This document shows positions 1-9,617 of a DNA stretch of 64,000 nt, piece by piece (positions within the stretch are counted from its first letter, which is position 1; each line of letters starts with the position of its first letter). The stretch is from Winogradskyella sp. (lineage in GTDB: Bacteria; Bacteroidota; Bacteroidia; Flavobacteriales; Flavobacteriaceae): positions 310,001 to 374,000 of the forward strand of contig SHBX01000001.1 of the NCBI GenBank assembly GCA_004211785.1, given 5' to 3'. Made by a program: the position numbers and the translations under genes. The notes beneath the pieces were generated by a model that had not been told where the DNA came from, did no database searches, and worked only from the letters and a program-made list of their open reading frames with translations.

Positions 1-2358
1 AATTTTGGCATTGTCTTCAGAGGTGTTTAAAACCACTTCGGTAGAACCTCTAAACGTGATATCTCCTTTTTCAATGTAAGGCGAAGGCAGAATGATATGT
101 TCTGTAATTTCGGTTTTTGGCTCATTACCTTCTACTGTTCCCCAAGATGAAGGCTTATTAGTCATGTTAAACTCCAGAGCTCCACCTTCATTAATATCAG
201 AATGGTTGATAAATGTTTTATTTAGTGGTTTTCCATTAAGGTTAGCACTTTCGATGTAGATATTAGTTTCACTTCTGTGATTTGCAACAACAGTAAATTG
301 TTTTCCATTTTCAAGATTAATAGTCGCTTTATCAAAAAGTGGTGTACCAATAACATACTCATTACTTCCAGGCGTCACTGAATAAAAGCCCATAGAACTT
401 AACACATACCAGGCACTCATTTGACCACAATCTTCATTTCCAGAAACACCATCTGGGTCATTGTTATAAAGTTCAGTCAAGATCTGGTAAACACGCTCTT
501 GGGTTTTATGCGGTTTATTTACAAAATTGTACAGATATGCCATGTGATGACTTGGCTCGTTACCATGAGCATATTGCCCAATTAAGCCTGTAATGTCCGA
601 TTGATTACGACCAGACGTTTCTGTTTTTGCAGTGAATAATTCGTCAAGTTGCCCTTCTAATTTATCTTTACCGCCCAATAAACCAATAAACCCAGAAATA
701 TCTTGAGGTACATAAAAACTGTATTGCCACGAGTTGGCTTCGGTATAATTAAAATTGACTTCGTATGGATCAAAAGGCGCAAACCATGTGTTTCTAAATC
801 GTCCACGCATAAACTTGGTTTCTGGATCAAAAACATTCTTGTAATATTGCGCACGTTCAATGTAAGTTTTGTAATCTTCGGATTTGCCCATGTCTTTTGC
901 CATCTGAGCAATTGTCCAATCGTCATAGGCATATTCTAGGGTTTTAGATACCGATTCGCTTTCTTCATCAACAGGAATAAATCCAAACTTTTTATAAGCT
1001 TCAAGCCCAAATTTATCTCTTGTAGAAGAGTGCTTCATGGCTTCAAACGCTTTTTCAGTATCATAACCACGAATGCCTTTTAAGTAGGCATCAGCAACAA
1101 CAGGAACAGCATGATAACCAATCATACAATCTGTATAATTCCCCGCTAAATCCCACATAGGCATAATGCCACCTTCATCATATTTAGCCAAAAATGTATT
1201 TATAAAGTCGTTGGTTTTTTCTTGTTCAATAATGGTGTAGAGTGGATGTGCAGCACGATAGGTATCCCAAAGAGAAAACACGGAGTAGTAATCAAAATCA
1301 GCATTATGAATTTTTAAATCCATGCCTCTGTAACGTCCATCAACATCTTGGTAGCGATTTGGTGCTAACATGGTATGGTATAATGCTGAGTAGAAATTAA
1401 TTTTATTTTCCAAATCTTGGTCACTGAGCTTAGTCGAAGTGTCTTCAATGACTATTTTCTCGAGTTGTTGTTCCCAGTAATTCTGTACTTCGCTTTTAAT
1501 TGTTTTAAAATCTTTGTTTGAAATCTCCGCATTTAAATTTTCGCGAGCACCATCAATATCTACTGAAGAAATTCCAACTTTTATATATACAAGTTCATTA
1601 CTAGGATTAATGAATTTTATAGCTGCCTTTTTGCTAAGAAATTTATAATTTTTAGATATCGCATTGCCTTCATTGTCATCATAAGAAATGCTTTCAATCT
1701 CATGTGAAAACGTTATGTAATAAAACAAACGTTGATCTTTTGCCCAAGCTTCAGAATGACGTGCACCTTGTATGGTTTTATCGTCGATTTTTTCGATTTT
1801 ATAATCTAATAATTTATCACGATGCGCTAAATCTAAAATTACATACTGATTTTCAGATGAAGGGAATTTGTATTTATGGATTCCACTTCGTTTAGAGACG
1901 GTTAATTCTACATCAATATCTGTAGAATCTAAATGCACTTTATAATATCCAGGTTCGGCAGATTCATTCTCGTGAGAAAAATGAGCACGGTAACCAGCTT
2001 TACCATCAGCGCCATTATTAAAAATTTGTTTGTTAGTAGGCATTAAAAGTACATCGCCATAATCGCTAATACCTGTACCACTTAAATGCGTATGTGAGAA
2101 ACCATAAATATATTCGTCTGTGTAATGATAGCCTGAGCAGCCATCCCAACCTTCGAGGCGTGTGTCTGGACCCAATTGCATCATGCCAAACGGTGCAGAA
2201 GCACCGGGATATGTATGTCCATGCCCACCAGTACCAATAAAGGTATTAACGTAACTTATTAAGGGTTTGTCTTTTTTTGCTGGAGCGAGAGAGTTATCAT
2301 TTTGGCAGCCAAATAATAAAAGAATGCTAGCCAAAGCCGAAATAAATTTAGGATTCAT
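1..2358 (-). CDS. GH92 alpha-mannosidase-like lipoprotein (3' end beyond window)
   Basis: I translated 786 codons with no stop from the ATG at 2358 to the window edge, so the C-terminus is missing. The protein begins with a lipoprotein signal (LLLFGC, Cys18), then a GH92 start with GTGGHGHTYPGASAPFG at about residues 43-58 and a late GNEDCGQMSAWYVLSSMGFY block near residues 636-656. GH92 enzymes are calcium-dependent exo-acting alpha-mannosidases of the Bacteroidota that trim N-glycans or yeast mannan. A GH92 catalytic domain should be nearly finished at residue 750. The last visible residues (EVVLNTSEDNAKI) look like the start of a small beta-sandwich of the chitobiase C-terminal type. It is transcribed away from the GH20 gene across a 38 bp gap. 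The mannose linkage cleaved cannot be told from sequence. Confidence 0.93.
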   Translation of the reverse strand, partial: MNPKFISALASILLLFGCQNDNSLAPAKKDKPLISYVNTFIGTGGHGHTYPGASAPFGMMQLGPDTRLEGWDGCSGYHYTDEYIYGFSHTHLSGTGISDYGDVLLMPTNKQIFNNGADGKAGYRAHFSHENESAEPGYYKVHLDSTDIDVELTVSKRSGIHKYKFPSSENQYVILDLAHRDKLLDYKIEKIDDKTIQGARHSEAWAKDQRLFYYITFSHEIESISYDDNEGNAISKNYKFLSKKAAIKFINPSNELVYIKVGISSVDIDGARENLNAEISNKDFKTIKSEVQNYWEQQLEKIVIEDTSTKLSDQDLENKINFYSALYHTMLAPNRYQDVDGRYRGMDLKIHNADFDYYSVFSLWDTYRAAHPLYTIIEQEKTNDFINTFLAKYDEGGIMPMWDLAGNYTDCMIGYHAVPVVADAYLKGIRGYDTEKAFEAMKHSSTRDKFGLEAYKKFGFIPVDEESESVSKTLEYAYDDWTIAQMAKDMGKSEDYKTYIERAQYYKNVFDPETKFMRGRFRNTWFAPFDPYEVNFNYTEANSWQYSFYVPQDISGFIGLLGGKDKLEGQLDELFTAKTETSGRNQSDITGLIGQYAHGNEPSHHMAYLYNFVNKPHKTQERVYQILTELYNNDPDGVSGNEDCGQMSAWYVLSSMGFYSVTPGSNEYVIGTPLFDKATINLENGKQFTVVANHRSETNIYIESANLNGKPLNKTFINHSDINEGGALEFNMTNKPSSWGTVEGNEPKTEITEHIILPSPYIEKGDITFRGSTEVVLNTSEDNAKI

Positions 2359-2396
2359 CAAAAGAATGTTAATTTTAATGCACCTAAGATACTAAA

Positions 2397-4685
2397 ATGC
2401 ATTTCAAGAAAAACGTACTTATTCTATTTTTACTCATTACTTTTTTTAGCTGCAAAAAAGAAGAATTACAAGTTGTAAATCCTCAAATTATTCCAGCGCC
2501 TCAAAATCAAGAGATTACAGAAGGTGAGTTTCTTTTAAGTTCAGGTACTGAGTTGATTTATGATGTAGAACTAAAATCGGCAGTAGATTTTTGGAAATCT
2601 ATAGTGACTCCTGTTTTTGGACAGAATACAAGAAAGTCTAATAAAATCAGATTTGTTTATGATAAGTCTATAGAGAACTCTGAAGGTTATGCTTTGAGCA
2701 TTTCACCTGAAATCATAAAGATAAATGCCAATTCATCCAAAGGTGCGTTTTATGGGTTGCAAACATTAATACAATTATTGCCACCAGAATTTGTACAAAA
2801 AGATTTTAAATCAGAAGGTTTAAAGATTAGATGCCAAAATATAAAAGACAAACCACAATTTGCCTACCGCGGCATGCACCTTGATGTGTCACGACATATG
2901 TTTTCGGTAGATTTTATTAAAAAGTACATTGATGCTATGGCGATGCTTAAAATGAATACGTTCCATTGGCATTTAACAGATGATCAAGGTTGGCGAGTTG
3001 AGATTAAAAAATACCCTGAACTGAATACAATTTCTGCTTTTAGAAACGAAACTTTGATTGGGCATTACAGTGATCAACCACACCAATTCGATGGTAAAAA
3101 ATATGGTGGTGTATATACACAAGCCGAAATAAAAGAGGTGGTCACTTTTGCTGAGAGTAGAATGATTACTGTAATTCCTGAAATTGAAATGCCTGGACAT
3201 AGTCAAGCTGTAATTGCGGCTTACCCTGAATTAGGATGCTCAGGAGAACAAGTTGACGTTGCTACAAAATGGGGTGTTTTTGAAGATATCTACTGTACAA
3301 AAGATGAAACTTTTGATTTCCTTGAAGATGTTTTGGATGAGGTTTTAGAACTATTTCCAAGTCAATACATTCATATCGGTGGCGATGAAGCACCAAAAAC
3401 AAGATGGAAAACATGTAAGGATTGTCAAGTTAGAATTAATGCTGAAGGCCTAAAAAATGAACACGAATTGCAGAATTATTTCATTACGAGGATGGAAAAA
3501 TATCTCAATTCCAAAGGACGACAAATCATCGGTTGGGATGAGATTTTAGAAGGTGGTTTGGCTCCAAATGCAACTGTCATGTCATGGCGAGGCACAAATG
3601 GCGCCGTTGAAGCGGCCAAGTCAGGACACTATGTAGTCATGACACCAACATCTCACTGCTATTTTGACTATTACCAATCCGATAATGAAGACGAACCAAC
3701 TGCAATTGGGGGTTATTTGCCTTTAGAAAAAGTATATGGTTTTAATCCAATTCCTGAAGAATTAAATGCCGAAGAAGCAAAATATGTTATGGGTGCTCAA
3801 GGTAATGTTTGGACAGAATACATGCCAACAGAAGACCATGTAGAGTATATGGCATTCCCAAGAATGTTGGCCATGAGCGAAGTAGTTTGGTCAACATCAG
3901 AAAATAAAAACTACAAAGGCTTTGTATCCCGATTAGAAAACTTTCATAAGCGTTTAGGTGTACTTGATATCAATTATGCCAATCATTTATATGAGATTAA
4001 TGACGAAATGATTTCTGAAGATGGAGAATCATTCTATAAGCTTGAAACTTTAACCGAAGGCAAAGACATTCGTTATACTTTAGATGGTAATGAGCCAACC
4101 TTAAATTCTGAAATATATACATCTCAAATTCCAGTGTCCGAAAGTGTAGAACTAAAAGCAGCTGTTTTTAATGTTGAAGAGCAACTCGGAAAAACATTTG
4201 TCCAAAACATCAATTACCATAAAGCCGTTGCTGCAAAAATCACAATTGATAAAACACCACACAAAGCTTACTCAGGAAGTGGCGCTGAAGGCTTAATTAA
4301 TGGCATTAGTGGTAGTGATAGTCGTTATGGTGATAAAGAATGGTTGGGCTTTTGGGGTGAGGATATTATTATTACTATAAATTTTGAAACACCTAAGGAA
4401 GTAAGCTCAATTTCAACTCGATTTCATAATGGGAAAGGACAGTGGATTTATGCGCCTGAGCAAATTGGATTTAGTTTTAAGCTCAAAGAAGATGGAAGAA
4501 CAATTAATGATATTAATCTCATAAAAAATAATAATGATTTAATTGTAAATCATTATTATAACATGGAAGCAACGTTTGTTAGTGAGATAGAAATAGTTGT
4601 GAAAAACTACGGCACCATCCCAGACGGTAAACAAGGCGCAGGAAACAAAGCATGGACCTTTATTGATGAAATTATAATTAATTAA
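2397..4685 (+). CDS. GH20 beta-N-acetylhexosaminidase, lipoprotein
   Basis: This 762-residue enzyme removes terminal beta-linked GlcNAc or GalNAc from glycans. A lipobox (ITFFSC, Cys19) anchors it to a membrane, most likely the outer membrane. A GH20b N-terminal domain covers about residues 30-150, and the TIM barrel follows with HWHLTDDQGWRVEIKKYPEL and the catalytic Asp330-Glu331 pair in HIGGDEAPKTRW. These residues fit substrate-assisted catalysis through the N-acetyl group. After about residue 535 comes a chitobiase C-terminal type segment (YTLDGNEPTLNS), then a final beta-rich domain of F5/8 or galactose-binding type. It lies 1 nt before cutC and is probably cotranscribed with cutC and the beta-mannosidase gene. 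Confidence 0.95.
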   Translation: MHFKKNVLILFLLITFFSCKKEELQVVNPQIIPAPQNQEITEGEFLLSSGTELIYDVELKSAVDFWKSIVTPVFGQNTRKSNKIRFVYDKSIENSEGYALSISPEIIKINANSSKGAFYGLQTLIQLLPPEFVQKDFKSEGLKIRCQNIKDKPQFAYRGMHLDVSRHMFSVDFIKKYIDAMAMLKMNTFHWHLTDDQGWRVEIKKYPELNTISAFRNETLIGHYSDQPHQFDGKKYGGVYTQAEIKEVVTFAESRMITVIPEIEMPGHSQAVIAAYPELGCSGEQVDVATKWGVFEDIYCTKDETFDFLEDVLDEVLELFPSQYIHIGGDEAPKTRWKTCKDCQVRINAEGLKNEHELQNYFITRMEKYLNSKGRQIIGWDEILEGGLAPNATVMSWRGTNGAVEAAKSGHYVVMTPTSHCYFDYYQSDNEDEPTAIGGYLPLEKVYGFNPIPEELNAEEAKYVMGAQGNVWTEYMPTEDHVEYMAFPRMLAMSEVVWSTSENKNYKGFVSRLENFHKRLGVLDINYANHLYEINDEMISEDGESFYKLETLTEGKDIRYTLDGNEPTLNSEIYTSQIPVSESVELKAAVFNVEEQLGKTFVQNINYHKAVAAKITIDKTPHKAYSGSGAEGLINGISGSDSRYGDKEWLGFWGEDIIITINFETPKEVSSISTRFHNGKGQWIYAPEQIGFSFKLKEDGRTINDINLIKNNNDLIVNHYYNMEATFVSEIEIVVKNYGTIPDGKQGAGNKAWTFIDEIIIN

Positions 4686-4686
4686 T

Positions 4687-5376
4687 ATGATTTTAGAAAT
4701 CTGCACCAATTCTTATCAATCTGCAAAAAATGCACAAGATGCTAATGCAACTCGTATAGAATTATGTCAAGAATTATGCGTTGGAGGTATTACGCCATCT
4801 TACGGCTTATTAAAGCAAGTTTCAGAAGATTTATCAATCTCAGTTTTTGTGCTAATTAGACCAAGAAGTGGGGATTTTGTGTACTCAGATGTAGAGTTTG
4901 AAATTATGAAGAAAGATATTCAACTTTGTAAAGAACTGGGTTGTCACGGTATTGTTTCAGGTGTTTTAAATTCAGATAATACCATTGATATTGAGCGAAC
5001 ACAAGAATTAGTGGAGTTGTCAAAACCATTATCGTTTACGTTTCATCGTGCCTTTGATGAGGTTGTAAATCCTAAAGAAGCCATAGAACAATTGATTGAT
5101 TTAGATGTTAAGCGTGTTTTAACTTCAGGTCAGCAAAAAACCGCTGAATCAGGTTTAGATTTACTCAAAGAGTTAAACGAAATTGCGAATGGTAGAACTA
5201 CCATTTTAGCTGGCGGCGGAATTTCATCTGAAAATGCATCGAAGTTTAAAGAAGCTGGATTGAAAGAAGTTCATGCTTCGGCTTCTGTCACAATCGAGCA
5301 AAAAGAGTCTTTGTTTTCAATGCCACAAACTGTTTCAGATATAAATACAATCAAAGCTATTTTAGATGCGATATAG
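4687..5376 (+). CDS. cutC: CutC family TIM-barrel protein
   Basis: The 229-residue product matches CutC over its full length: MILEICTNSYQSAKNAQDAN at the start, ARI/RIELC, the FVLIRPRSGDFVYSD segment, FTFHRAFDEV, KRVLTSGQQ and AGGGISSENA. CutC was named for copper homeostasis in E. coli, but that role has been disputed and the biochemical activity of the family is not settled. No signal peptide is visible, so it should be cytoplasmic. It starts 1 nt after the GH20 stop and overlaps the GH2 gene by 11 nt. That tight packing between two glycosidase genes points to a role in sugar handling more than copper, but this is inference. Confidence 0.93.
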   Translation: MILEICTNSYQSAKNAQDANATRIELCQELCVGGITPSYGLLKQVSEDLSISVFVLIRPRSGDFVYSDVEFEIMKKDIQLCKELGCHGIVSGVLNSDNTIDIERTQELVELSKPLSFTFHRAFDEVVNPKEAIEQLIDLDVKRVLTSGQQKTAESGLDLLKELNEIANGRTTILAGGGISSENASKFKEAGLKEVHASASVTIEQKESLFSMPQTVSDINTIKAILDAI

Positions 5377-7894
5377 AAAATATGTAAACGTCAGTTCGAG
5401 TGATTTCGAGGTACGAAAAATAGTATCGAGAACGCTTTTTCTAGTTACTATTTTATTTTTTGCAAGTTGCCAACCCAAACACGATGTGCCAGCAACTATT
5501 GAGCTTCATAATAATTGGCAATTCAAAAAAGTAACAGATGCCGTTTGGAAATCGGCAACGGTTCCTGGAAATATATTTTCAGATTTGCTAGACCACCAAT
5601 TAATTGAAGACCCATTTGTTGGTGATAATGAAAAAAGCGTACAATGGGTTTCCAAAACGGATTGGGAATACAAAACCACATTTTTTATTGACGAAAAAAC
5701 ATTAAAAAAAAAGAATTTAGAACTCAATTTTGAAGGCTTAGACACTTACGCAAGCGTTTATCTGAACGATAGTCTAATTTTAAAAACAAACAACGCATTT
5801 AGACAATGGAACAAAAGCGTAAAATTACTGTTAAAGCCTGAAAATGAACTGCGAATTGTGTTTGAATCTACTTCAAAACAAGAAGCTATAGAAAAGACAA
5901 AATTAGGCTACGAATTACCCGAAGGCGAACGCATTTTTACTCGCAAAGCACAATTTCAATACGGTTGGGATTGGGGACCAAAATTAAATACGAGTGGTAT
6001 TTGGCGACCGATAAAGTTAGTAGCTTGGAATGATTTTAAGATTGAAAATTCTAATATAAAACATTTCGAATTAAATGATTCAATATCAAAATTAGTAACT
6101 GAAATAGAATACGACTCAAACTTGAACAAAGATATCGTTTATGAAGTTTTTGTGAATGATAGTCTTTACAGAGGAATTAAATTTAATCCTTCAAATTATA
6201 ATCCTGGAATTCCATTCGAAATCAAAAACCCAAAACTCTGGTGGCCGCATAATATAGGAGAACCGTATTTATATGACATCAAAATTGTCGTAAAAGAGGG
6301 TAAAAGAATTTTAGATAGTATATCCACAAAATATGGGGTTCGTGATATTGAATTAGTAACCGAAAAAGATAGTGTCGGTGAGAGTTTTTATTTTAAAGTT
6401 AATGGTAAGCCAGTTTATGCAAAAGGCGCAAATTATATTCCTCAAAATAGTTTTCAGAATAAAGTCACTGACGCACATTACGAAAAATTGTTGAGTGATG
6501 TGGCTGATGCCAATATGAATATGCTTCGTGTTTGGGGCGGCGGCATTTATGAAAATGATGGTTTCTATGACTTATGTGATGAAAAGGGTATCCTCGTTTG
6601 GCAAGATTTTATGTTTGCCTGCGCCATGTATCCTGGTGATGATGCTTTTCTTGAAAACGTAAAGCAAGAAGCTATTGATAATGTAAAACGACTCCGTAAT
6701 CATGCCTCAATTGCATTATGGTGCGGTAATAACGAAAACTCTGAAGGATGGCATCGTTGGGGTTGGCAAGCTGGAAGAAGCGAAACCGAGAAACGCGACA
6801 TTTGGAATAATTATCTCAAAGTTTTCGATTCTATTTTACCAAATACAGTTTCAAAATATTCGGATACGGATTATTGGGAATCGTCTCCAAAATATGGACG
6901 AGGAAATCCCAAATATAAATACGAAGGCGATGCTCATGATTGGTGGATTTGGCACGATGCCTATCCGTTTGAGCATCTTGAAGAAAACGTACCACGATTC
7001 ATGAGTGAGTTTGGCTTTCAGTCATTACCGAGTTACGAAACGATTCGATATATAAATCAAAAAGATAGTATTGATATTTCTGTAGAAGGTTTTAAAAATC
7101 ATCAAAAGCATTCAAGAGGATTTCAGTTAATAGATGAATATATGAATCGTGATTTTCCTGTTCCAGATAATGCCGAAGATTATGTATACATGAGTCAATT
7201 ACTTCAAGCTTATGGTATCACAAAAGGTATAGAAGCCCAGAGACGCGCCAAACCATATAATATGGGAACGCTGTATTGGCAGCTTAACGACTGCTGGCCT
7301 TCAGTATCGTGGTCAAGTATCGATTATTTTGGCAATTGGAAAGCATTGCATTACAAAGCCAAGCATAGTTTTGAAGATGTATTAATCTCGTCAAAAGTAG
7401 AAAGTGACACTTTAAAAACTTGGGTTGTCAATGATAAATTTGATAACGTCAGTGGTCGAATACATATGATGTTAATGGACTTTGATGGTCACATTATCTG
7501 GGAAAATACGCAAACAAGAATAATTGAGACAAATGTTAGTCAGCTTATAATTCAGCAAGATTTAAAGGCTATAAACTTCAAAAAACAGAAAGCTGTTTTG
7601 GTTTATACTTTTAAAGGCAAAACCTCATTCTACTATTTTGTAAAACCGAAAGACTTGCAATTAAATCAAGGCGAGATTAATACAGAAATTACAAAAATTG
7701 AAGATGGTTTTACTATTGAGTTGTCCAGTAAAACGTTTCAAAAAGATGTATTTCTTTTCACGGATGAGAAAGGCCATTTCTCTGATAACTTCTTTGATAT
7801 GCTTCCTGACAAAATATATTCAATTCATTTTAAAACAAAAGCAGATAAACTTGAAGATTTAAATCTAAAAAGCTTTAACAATTTCATAAGATAA
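5366..7894 (+). CDS. GH2 beta-mannosidase, lipoprotein
   Basis: This 842-residue enzyme is predicted to remove terminal beta-mannose, for example from the Man-beta-1,4-GlcNAc core of N-glycans or from mannan oligosaccharides. The GH2 sugar-binding and immunoglobulin-like domains span about residues 45-330. The catalytic barrel shows WCGNNEN with acid/base Glu457, and MSEFGFQS with nucleophile Glu548, the mannosidase version of the GH2 motifs. The lipobox is ILFFASC (Cys35). The N-terminal region before it is unusually long (23 residues) and is largely encoded by a short interspersed repeat at 5390-5434. No ATG, GTG or TTG lies closer to the lipobox in this frame, so the ATG at 5366 is kept. 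It overlaps cutC by 11 nt. Confidence 0.93.
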   Translation: MRYRKYVNVSSSDFEVRKIVSRTLFLVTILFFASCQPKHDVPATIELHNNWQFKKVTDAVWKSATVPGNIFSDLLDHQLIEDPFVGDNEKSVQWVSKTDWEYKTTFFIDEKTLKKKNLELNFEGLDTYASVYLNDSLILKTNNAFRQWNKSVKLLLKPENELRIVFESTSKQEAIEKTKLGYELPEGERIFTRKAQFQYGWDWGPKLNTSGIWRPIKLVAWNDFKIENSNIKHFELNDSISKLVTEIEYDSNLNKDIVYEVFVNDSLYRGIKFNPSNYNPGIPFEIKNPKLWWPHNIGEPYLYDIKIVVKEGKRILDSISTKYGVRDIELVTEKDSVGESFYFKVNGKPVYAKGANYIPQNSFQNKVTDAHYEKLLSDVADANMNMLRVWGGGIYENDGFYDLCDEKGILVWQDFMFACAMYPGDDAFLENVKQEAIDNVKRLRNHASIALWCGNNENSEGWHRWGWQAGRSETEKRDIWNNYLKVFDSILPNTVSKYSDTDYWESSPKYGRGNPKYKYEGDAHDWWIWHDAYPFEHLEENVPRFMSEFGFQSLPSYETIRYINQKDSIDISVEGFKNHQKHSRGFQLIDEYMNRDFPVPDNAEDYVYMSQLLQAYGITKGIEAQRRAKPYNMGTLYWQLNDCWPSVSWSSIDYFGNWKALHYKAKHSFEDVLISSKVESDTLKTWVVNDKFDNVSGRIHMMLMDFDGHIIWENTQTRIIETNVSQLIIQQDLKAINFKKQKAVLVYTFKGKTSFYYFVKPKDLQLNQGEINTEITKIEDGFTIELSSKTFQKDVFLFTDEKGHFSDNFFDMLPDKIYSIHFKTKADKLEDLNLKSFNNFIR
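5390..5434 (+). repeat. Short interspersed repeat (GTCAGTTCGAGTG...TATCGAGAAC type)
   Basis: The stretch opens with GTCAGTTCGAGTGATTTCGA and closes with TAGTATCGAGAACG. From memory this matches an intergenic repeat scattered through many Flavobacteriaceae genomes; I could not search for it. The two ends are an imperfect inverted repeat (GTTCGAG and TCGAGAAC). Here it lies inside the 5' end of the beta-mannosidase gene. Confidence 0.6.
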
Positions 7895-7911
7895 CTCAGA
7901 TAAGGTCTTCG

Positions 7912-7919
7912 TAAATTTG
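7912..7919 (+). promoter_or_regulatory. Possible -7 element for the metallophosphoesterase gene
   Basis: TAAATTTG matches the Bacteroidota -7 consensus TAnnTTTG and ends 17 nt before the ATG at 7937. No TTG is visible at the usual -33 distance, so support is partial. Confidence 0.4.
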
Positions 7920-7936
7920 GCTTTTAAAATTCAGAT

Positions 7937-9178
7937 ATGATTCGTTGGTTTATATTTTTACTAATTATTGGAGTTGCGGATTATTATGCGTTTCAATCTC
8001 TAAGAACCATTACTAAAAGTAATTGGTGGTATGCGTTGTATTGGATTTTTACAATTGCTGTTTTAGGGAATTTTGTATTTCAGTTTTATAATTTTAGCCG
8101 AAGTGATGGATTCTCTCATAGTAATTCTTATGCGGTAGGACTTTTAATAGCTATGATTGTTCCAAAAATTGTGCTGTTACTTTTCATGTTTGGCGAAGAT
8201 ATTTTTAGAGTACCACAAGCAGTTTATAGTTATTTTACTCAAGATAGTGGTGATGTGACAAAACATTTTCCAGCACGAAGAAAATTTATAAGTCAGATTG
8301 CCCTAGGATTAGCTGCAATACCATTTGCTTCAATTTTATACGGAATTTATAAAGGTAAATACAACTTCAAAGTTTTAAAATACGTATTACATTTTGAAGA
8401 TTTGCCGGAAGCTTTTGATGGTTACAAATTGACACAAATCAGTGATATCCATTCTGGGAGTTTCGATAATATCGATAAGGTAAAATATGCTGTAGATTTA
8501 ATAAACGAACAGCAAAGTGATGTGATATTATTTACAGGTGATATGGTAAATAACAAAGCCACAGAATTAGAGCCTTATGTGCCTGTTTTTAATAAATTGA
8601 AAGCTAAAGACGGCATGTATTCGGTTTTAGGAAATCATGATTATGGTGATTATGTCCGATGGAGTTCTGATGAAGCTAAAAAACAAAACCTTGAAGATTT
8701 AAAAGGGCTTCAAAAAGACATAGGTTTTGATTTGTTATTAAATGAAAACCGATTCATTGAAAAAGATGGCCAACGTATAGTTATAGTTGGCGTCGAGAAT
8801 TGGGGAAAAGGTGGTTTTAAAAAAGCTGGAGATTTGCAAAAAGCAAAATCTACAATAGATAAAGATGATTTTAAAATCTTACTAAGTCACGACCCAAGCC
8901 ATTGGGATGCCGAGGTTGTTAATGACGACTATCATTATCATATAACGCTAAGCGGTCATACACACGGCATGCAATTTGGGATTGAGATTCCGGGTTGGTT
9001 TAAATGGAGTCCTGTAAAATGGCGTTATAAGCGTTGGGCAGGTATTTATGAAGAGCTTGGTCAGTACATAAATGTCAATAGAGGATTTGGTTACTTAGCC
9101 TTTCCAGGACGTGTTGGTATTTGGCCAGAAATTACAGTTATAGAGCTCAAAAAAGGTAGCAAAAAAGCTAATGCATAG
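7937..9178 (+). CDS. Membrane-anchored metallophosphoesterase
   Basis: The 413-residue protein has several hydrophobic segments in the first 140 residues (about 1-20, 30-50, 68-90, 115-135) followed by a calcineurin-like phosphoesterase domain. Metal-binding motifs appear in order: SDIHSGSFDN with Asp170 and His172, TGDMVNN, LGNHDYGDY, LLSHDPSHWD and SGHTHGMQFG. This is the YkuE/YaeI-like type of bimetal phosphoesterase, members of which act on phospholipid-related substrates such as UDP-diacylglucosamine. The real substrate here is unknown. The domain is probably outside the cytoplasmic membrane, following the helices. It has a possible -7 element of its own just upstream. Confidence 0.9.
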   Translation: MIRWFIFLLIIGVADYYAFQSLRTITKSNWWYALYWIFTIAVLGNFVFQFYNFSRSDGFSHSNSYAVGLLIAMIVPKIVLLLFMFGEDIFRVPQAVYSYFTQDSGDVTKHFPARRKFISQIALGLAAIPFASILYGIYKGKYNFKVLKYVLHFEDLPEAFDGYKLTQISDIHSGSFDNIDKVKYAVDLINEQQSDVILFTGDMVNNKATELEPYVPVFNKLKAKDGMYSVLGNHDYGDYVRWSSDEAKKQNLEDLKGLQKDIGFDLLLNENRFIEKDGQRIVIVGVENWGKGGFKKAGDLQKAKSTIDKDDFKILLSHDPSHWDAEVVNDDYHYHITLSGHTHGMQFGIEIPGWFKWSPVKWRYKRWAGIYEELGQYINVNRGFGYLAFPGRVGIWPEITVIELKKGSKKANA

Positions 9179-9314
9179 CATTTAATTCGTTTATAAACTA
9201 AATTGTATATTTATAATAGCGTCAAACTGAAAGTAATACGTGGGCTTATTTAAAGTATAGTATAAAAAAAATGCTTAAGTTTGAGGTGTTGATTTGACTA
9301 AAACCTTAACTATT

Positions 9315-9611
9315 ATGTCAAAATTTGGAGAACTTATAGATGTAGACAAACCTGTGCTACTTGATTTCTTCACAGAATGGAATGAGCAATCTACCGCAAT
9401 GCATCCTGTACTAAGAGATGTAGCTGCTGCACTAGGTGATAAAGCTAAGGTCATAAAAATTGATGTCGATAAAAACCAAGAACTTGCCGAAGCTTTACGC
9501 GTCAAAGGCTTACCTACACTTATTATCTACAAAAATGGCGAAATGAAATGGCGCCACAGCGGTGAGCAAGATGCCAATACTTTGATTGGGATTATTCAGG
9601 AATATGTATAA
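9315..9611 (+). CDS. Thioredoxin-fold protein lacking the CxxC active site
   Basis: The 98-residue product has the thioredoxin layout: PVLLDFFTEW strand and helix, KVIKIDVDKNQELAEALRVKGLPTLIIYKNGE with the cis-proline loop, and a C-terminal helix. The expected WCGPC is replaced by W22-N-E-Q-S26, so both redox cysteines are gone and it cannot act as a normal disulfide reductase. It more likely binds a partner or acts as a chaperone-like factor. The ATG at 9315 is preferred over an upstream in-frame TTG at 9294 because MSKFGELI fits the usual family start. A small membrane protein gene follows after 6 nt, suggesting a two-gene unit. Confidence 0.85.
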   Translation: MSKFGELIDVDKPVLLDFFTEWNEQSTAMHPVLRDVAAALGDKAKVIKIDVDKNQELAEALRVKGLPTLIIYKNGEMKWRHSGEQDANTLIGIIQEYV

Positions 9612-9617
9612 TAACTA

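Noticed and set aside
657-939. Two overlapping short open frames on both strands
   Set aside because: Both lie inside the GH92 gene, which is open from 2358 to the window edge with strong family motifs.
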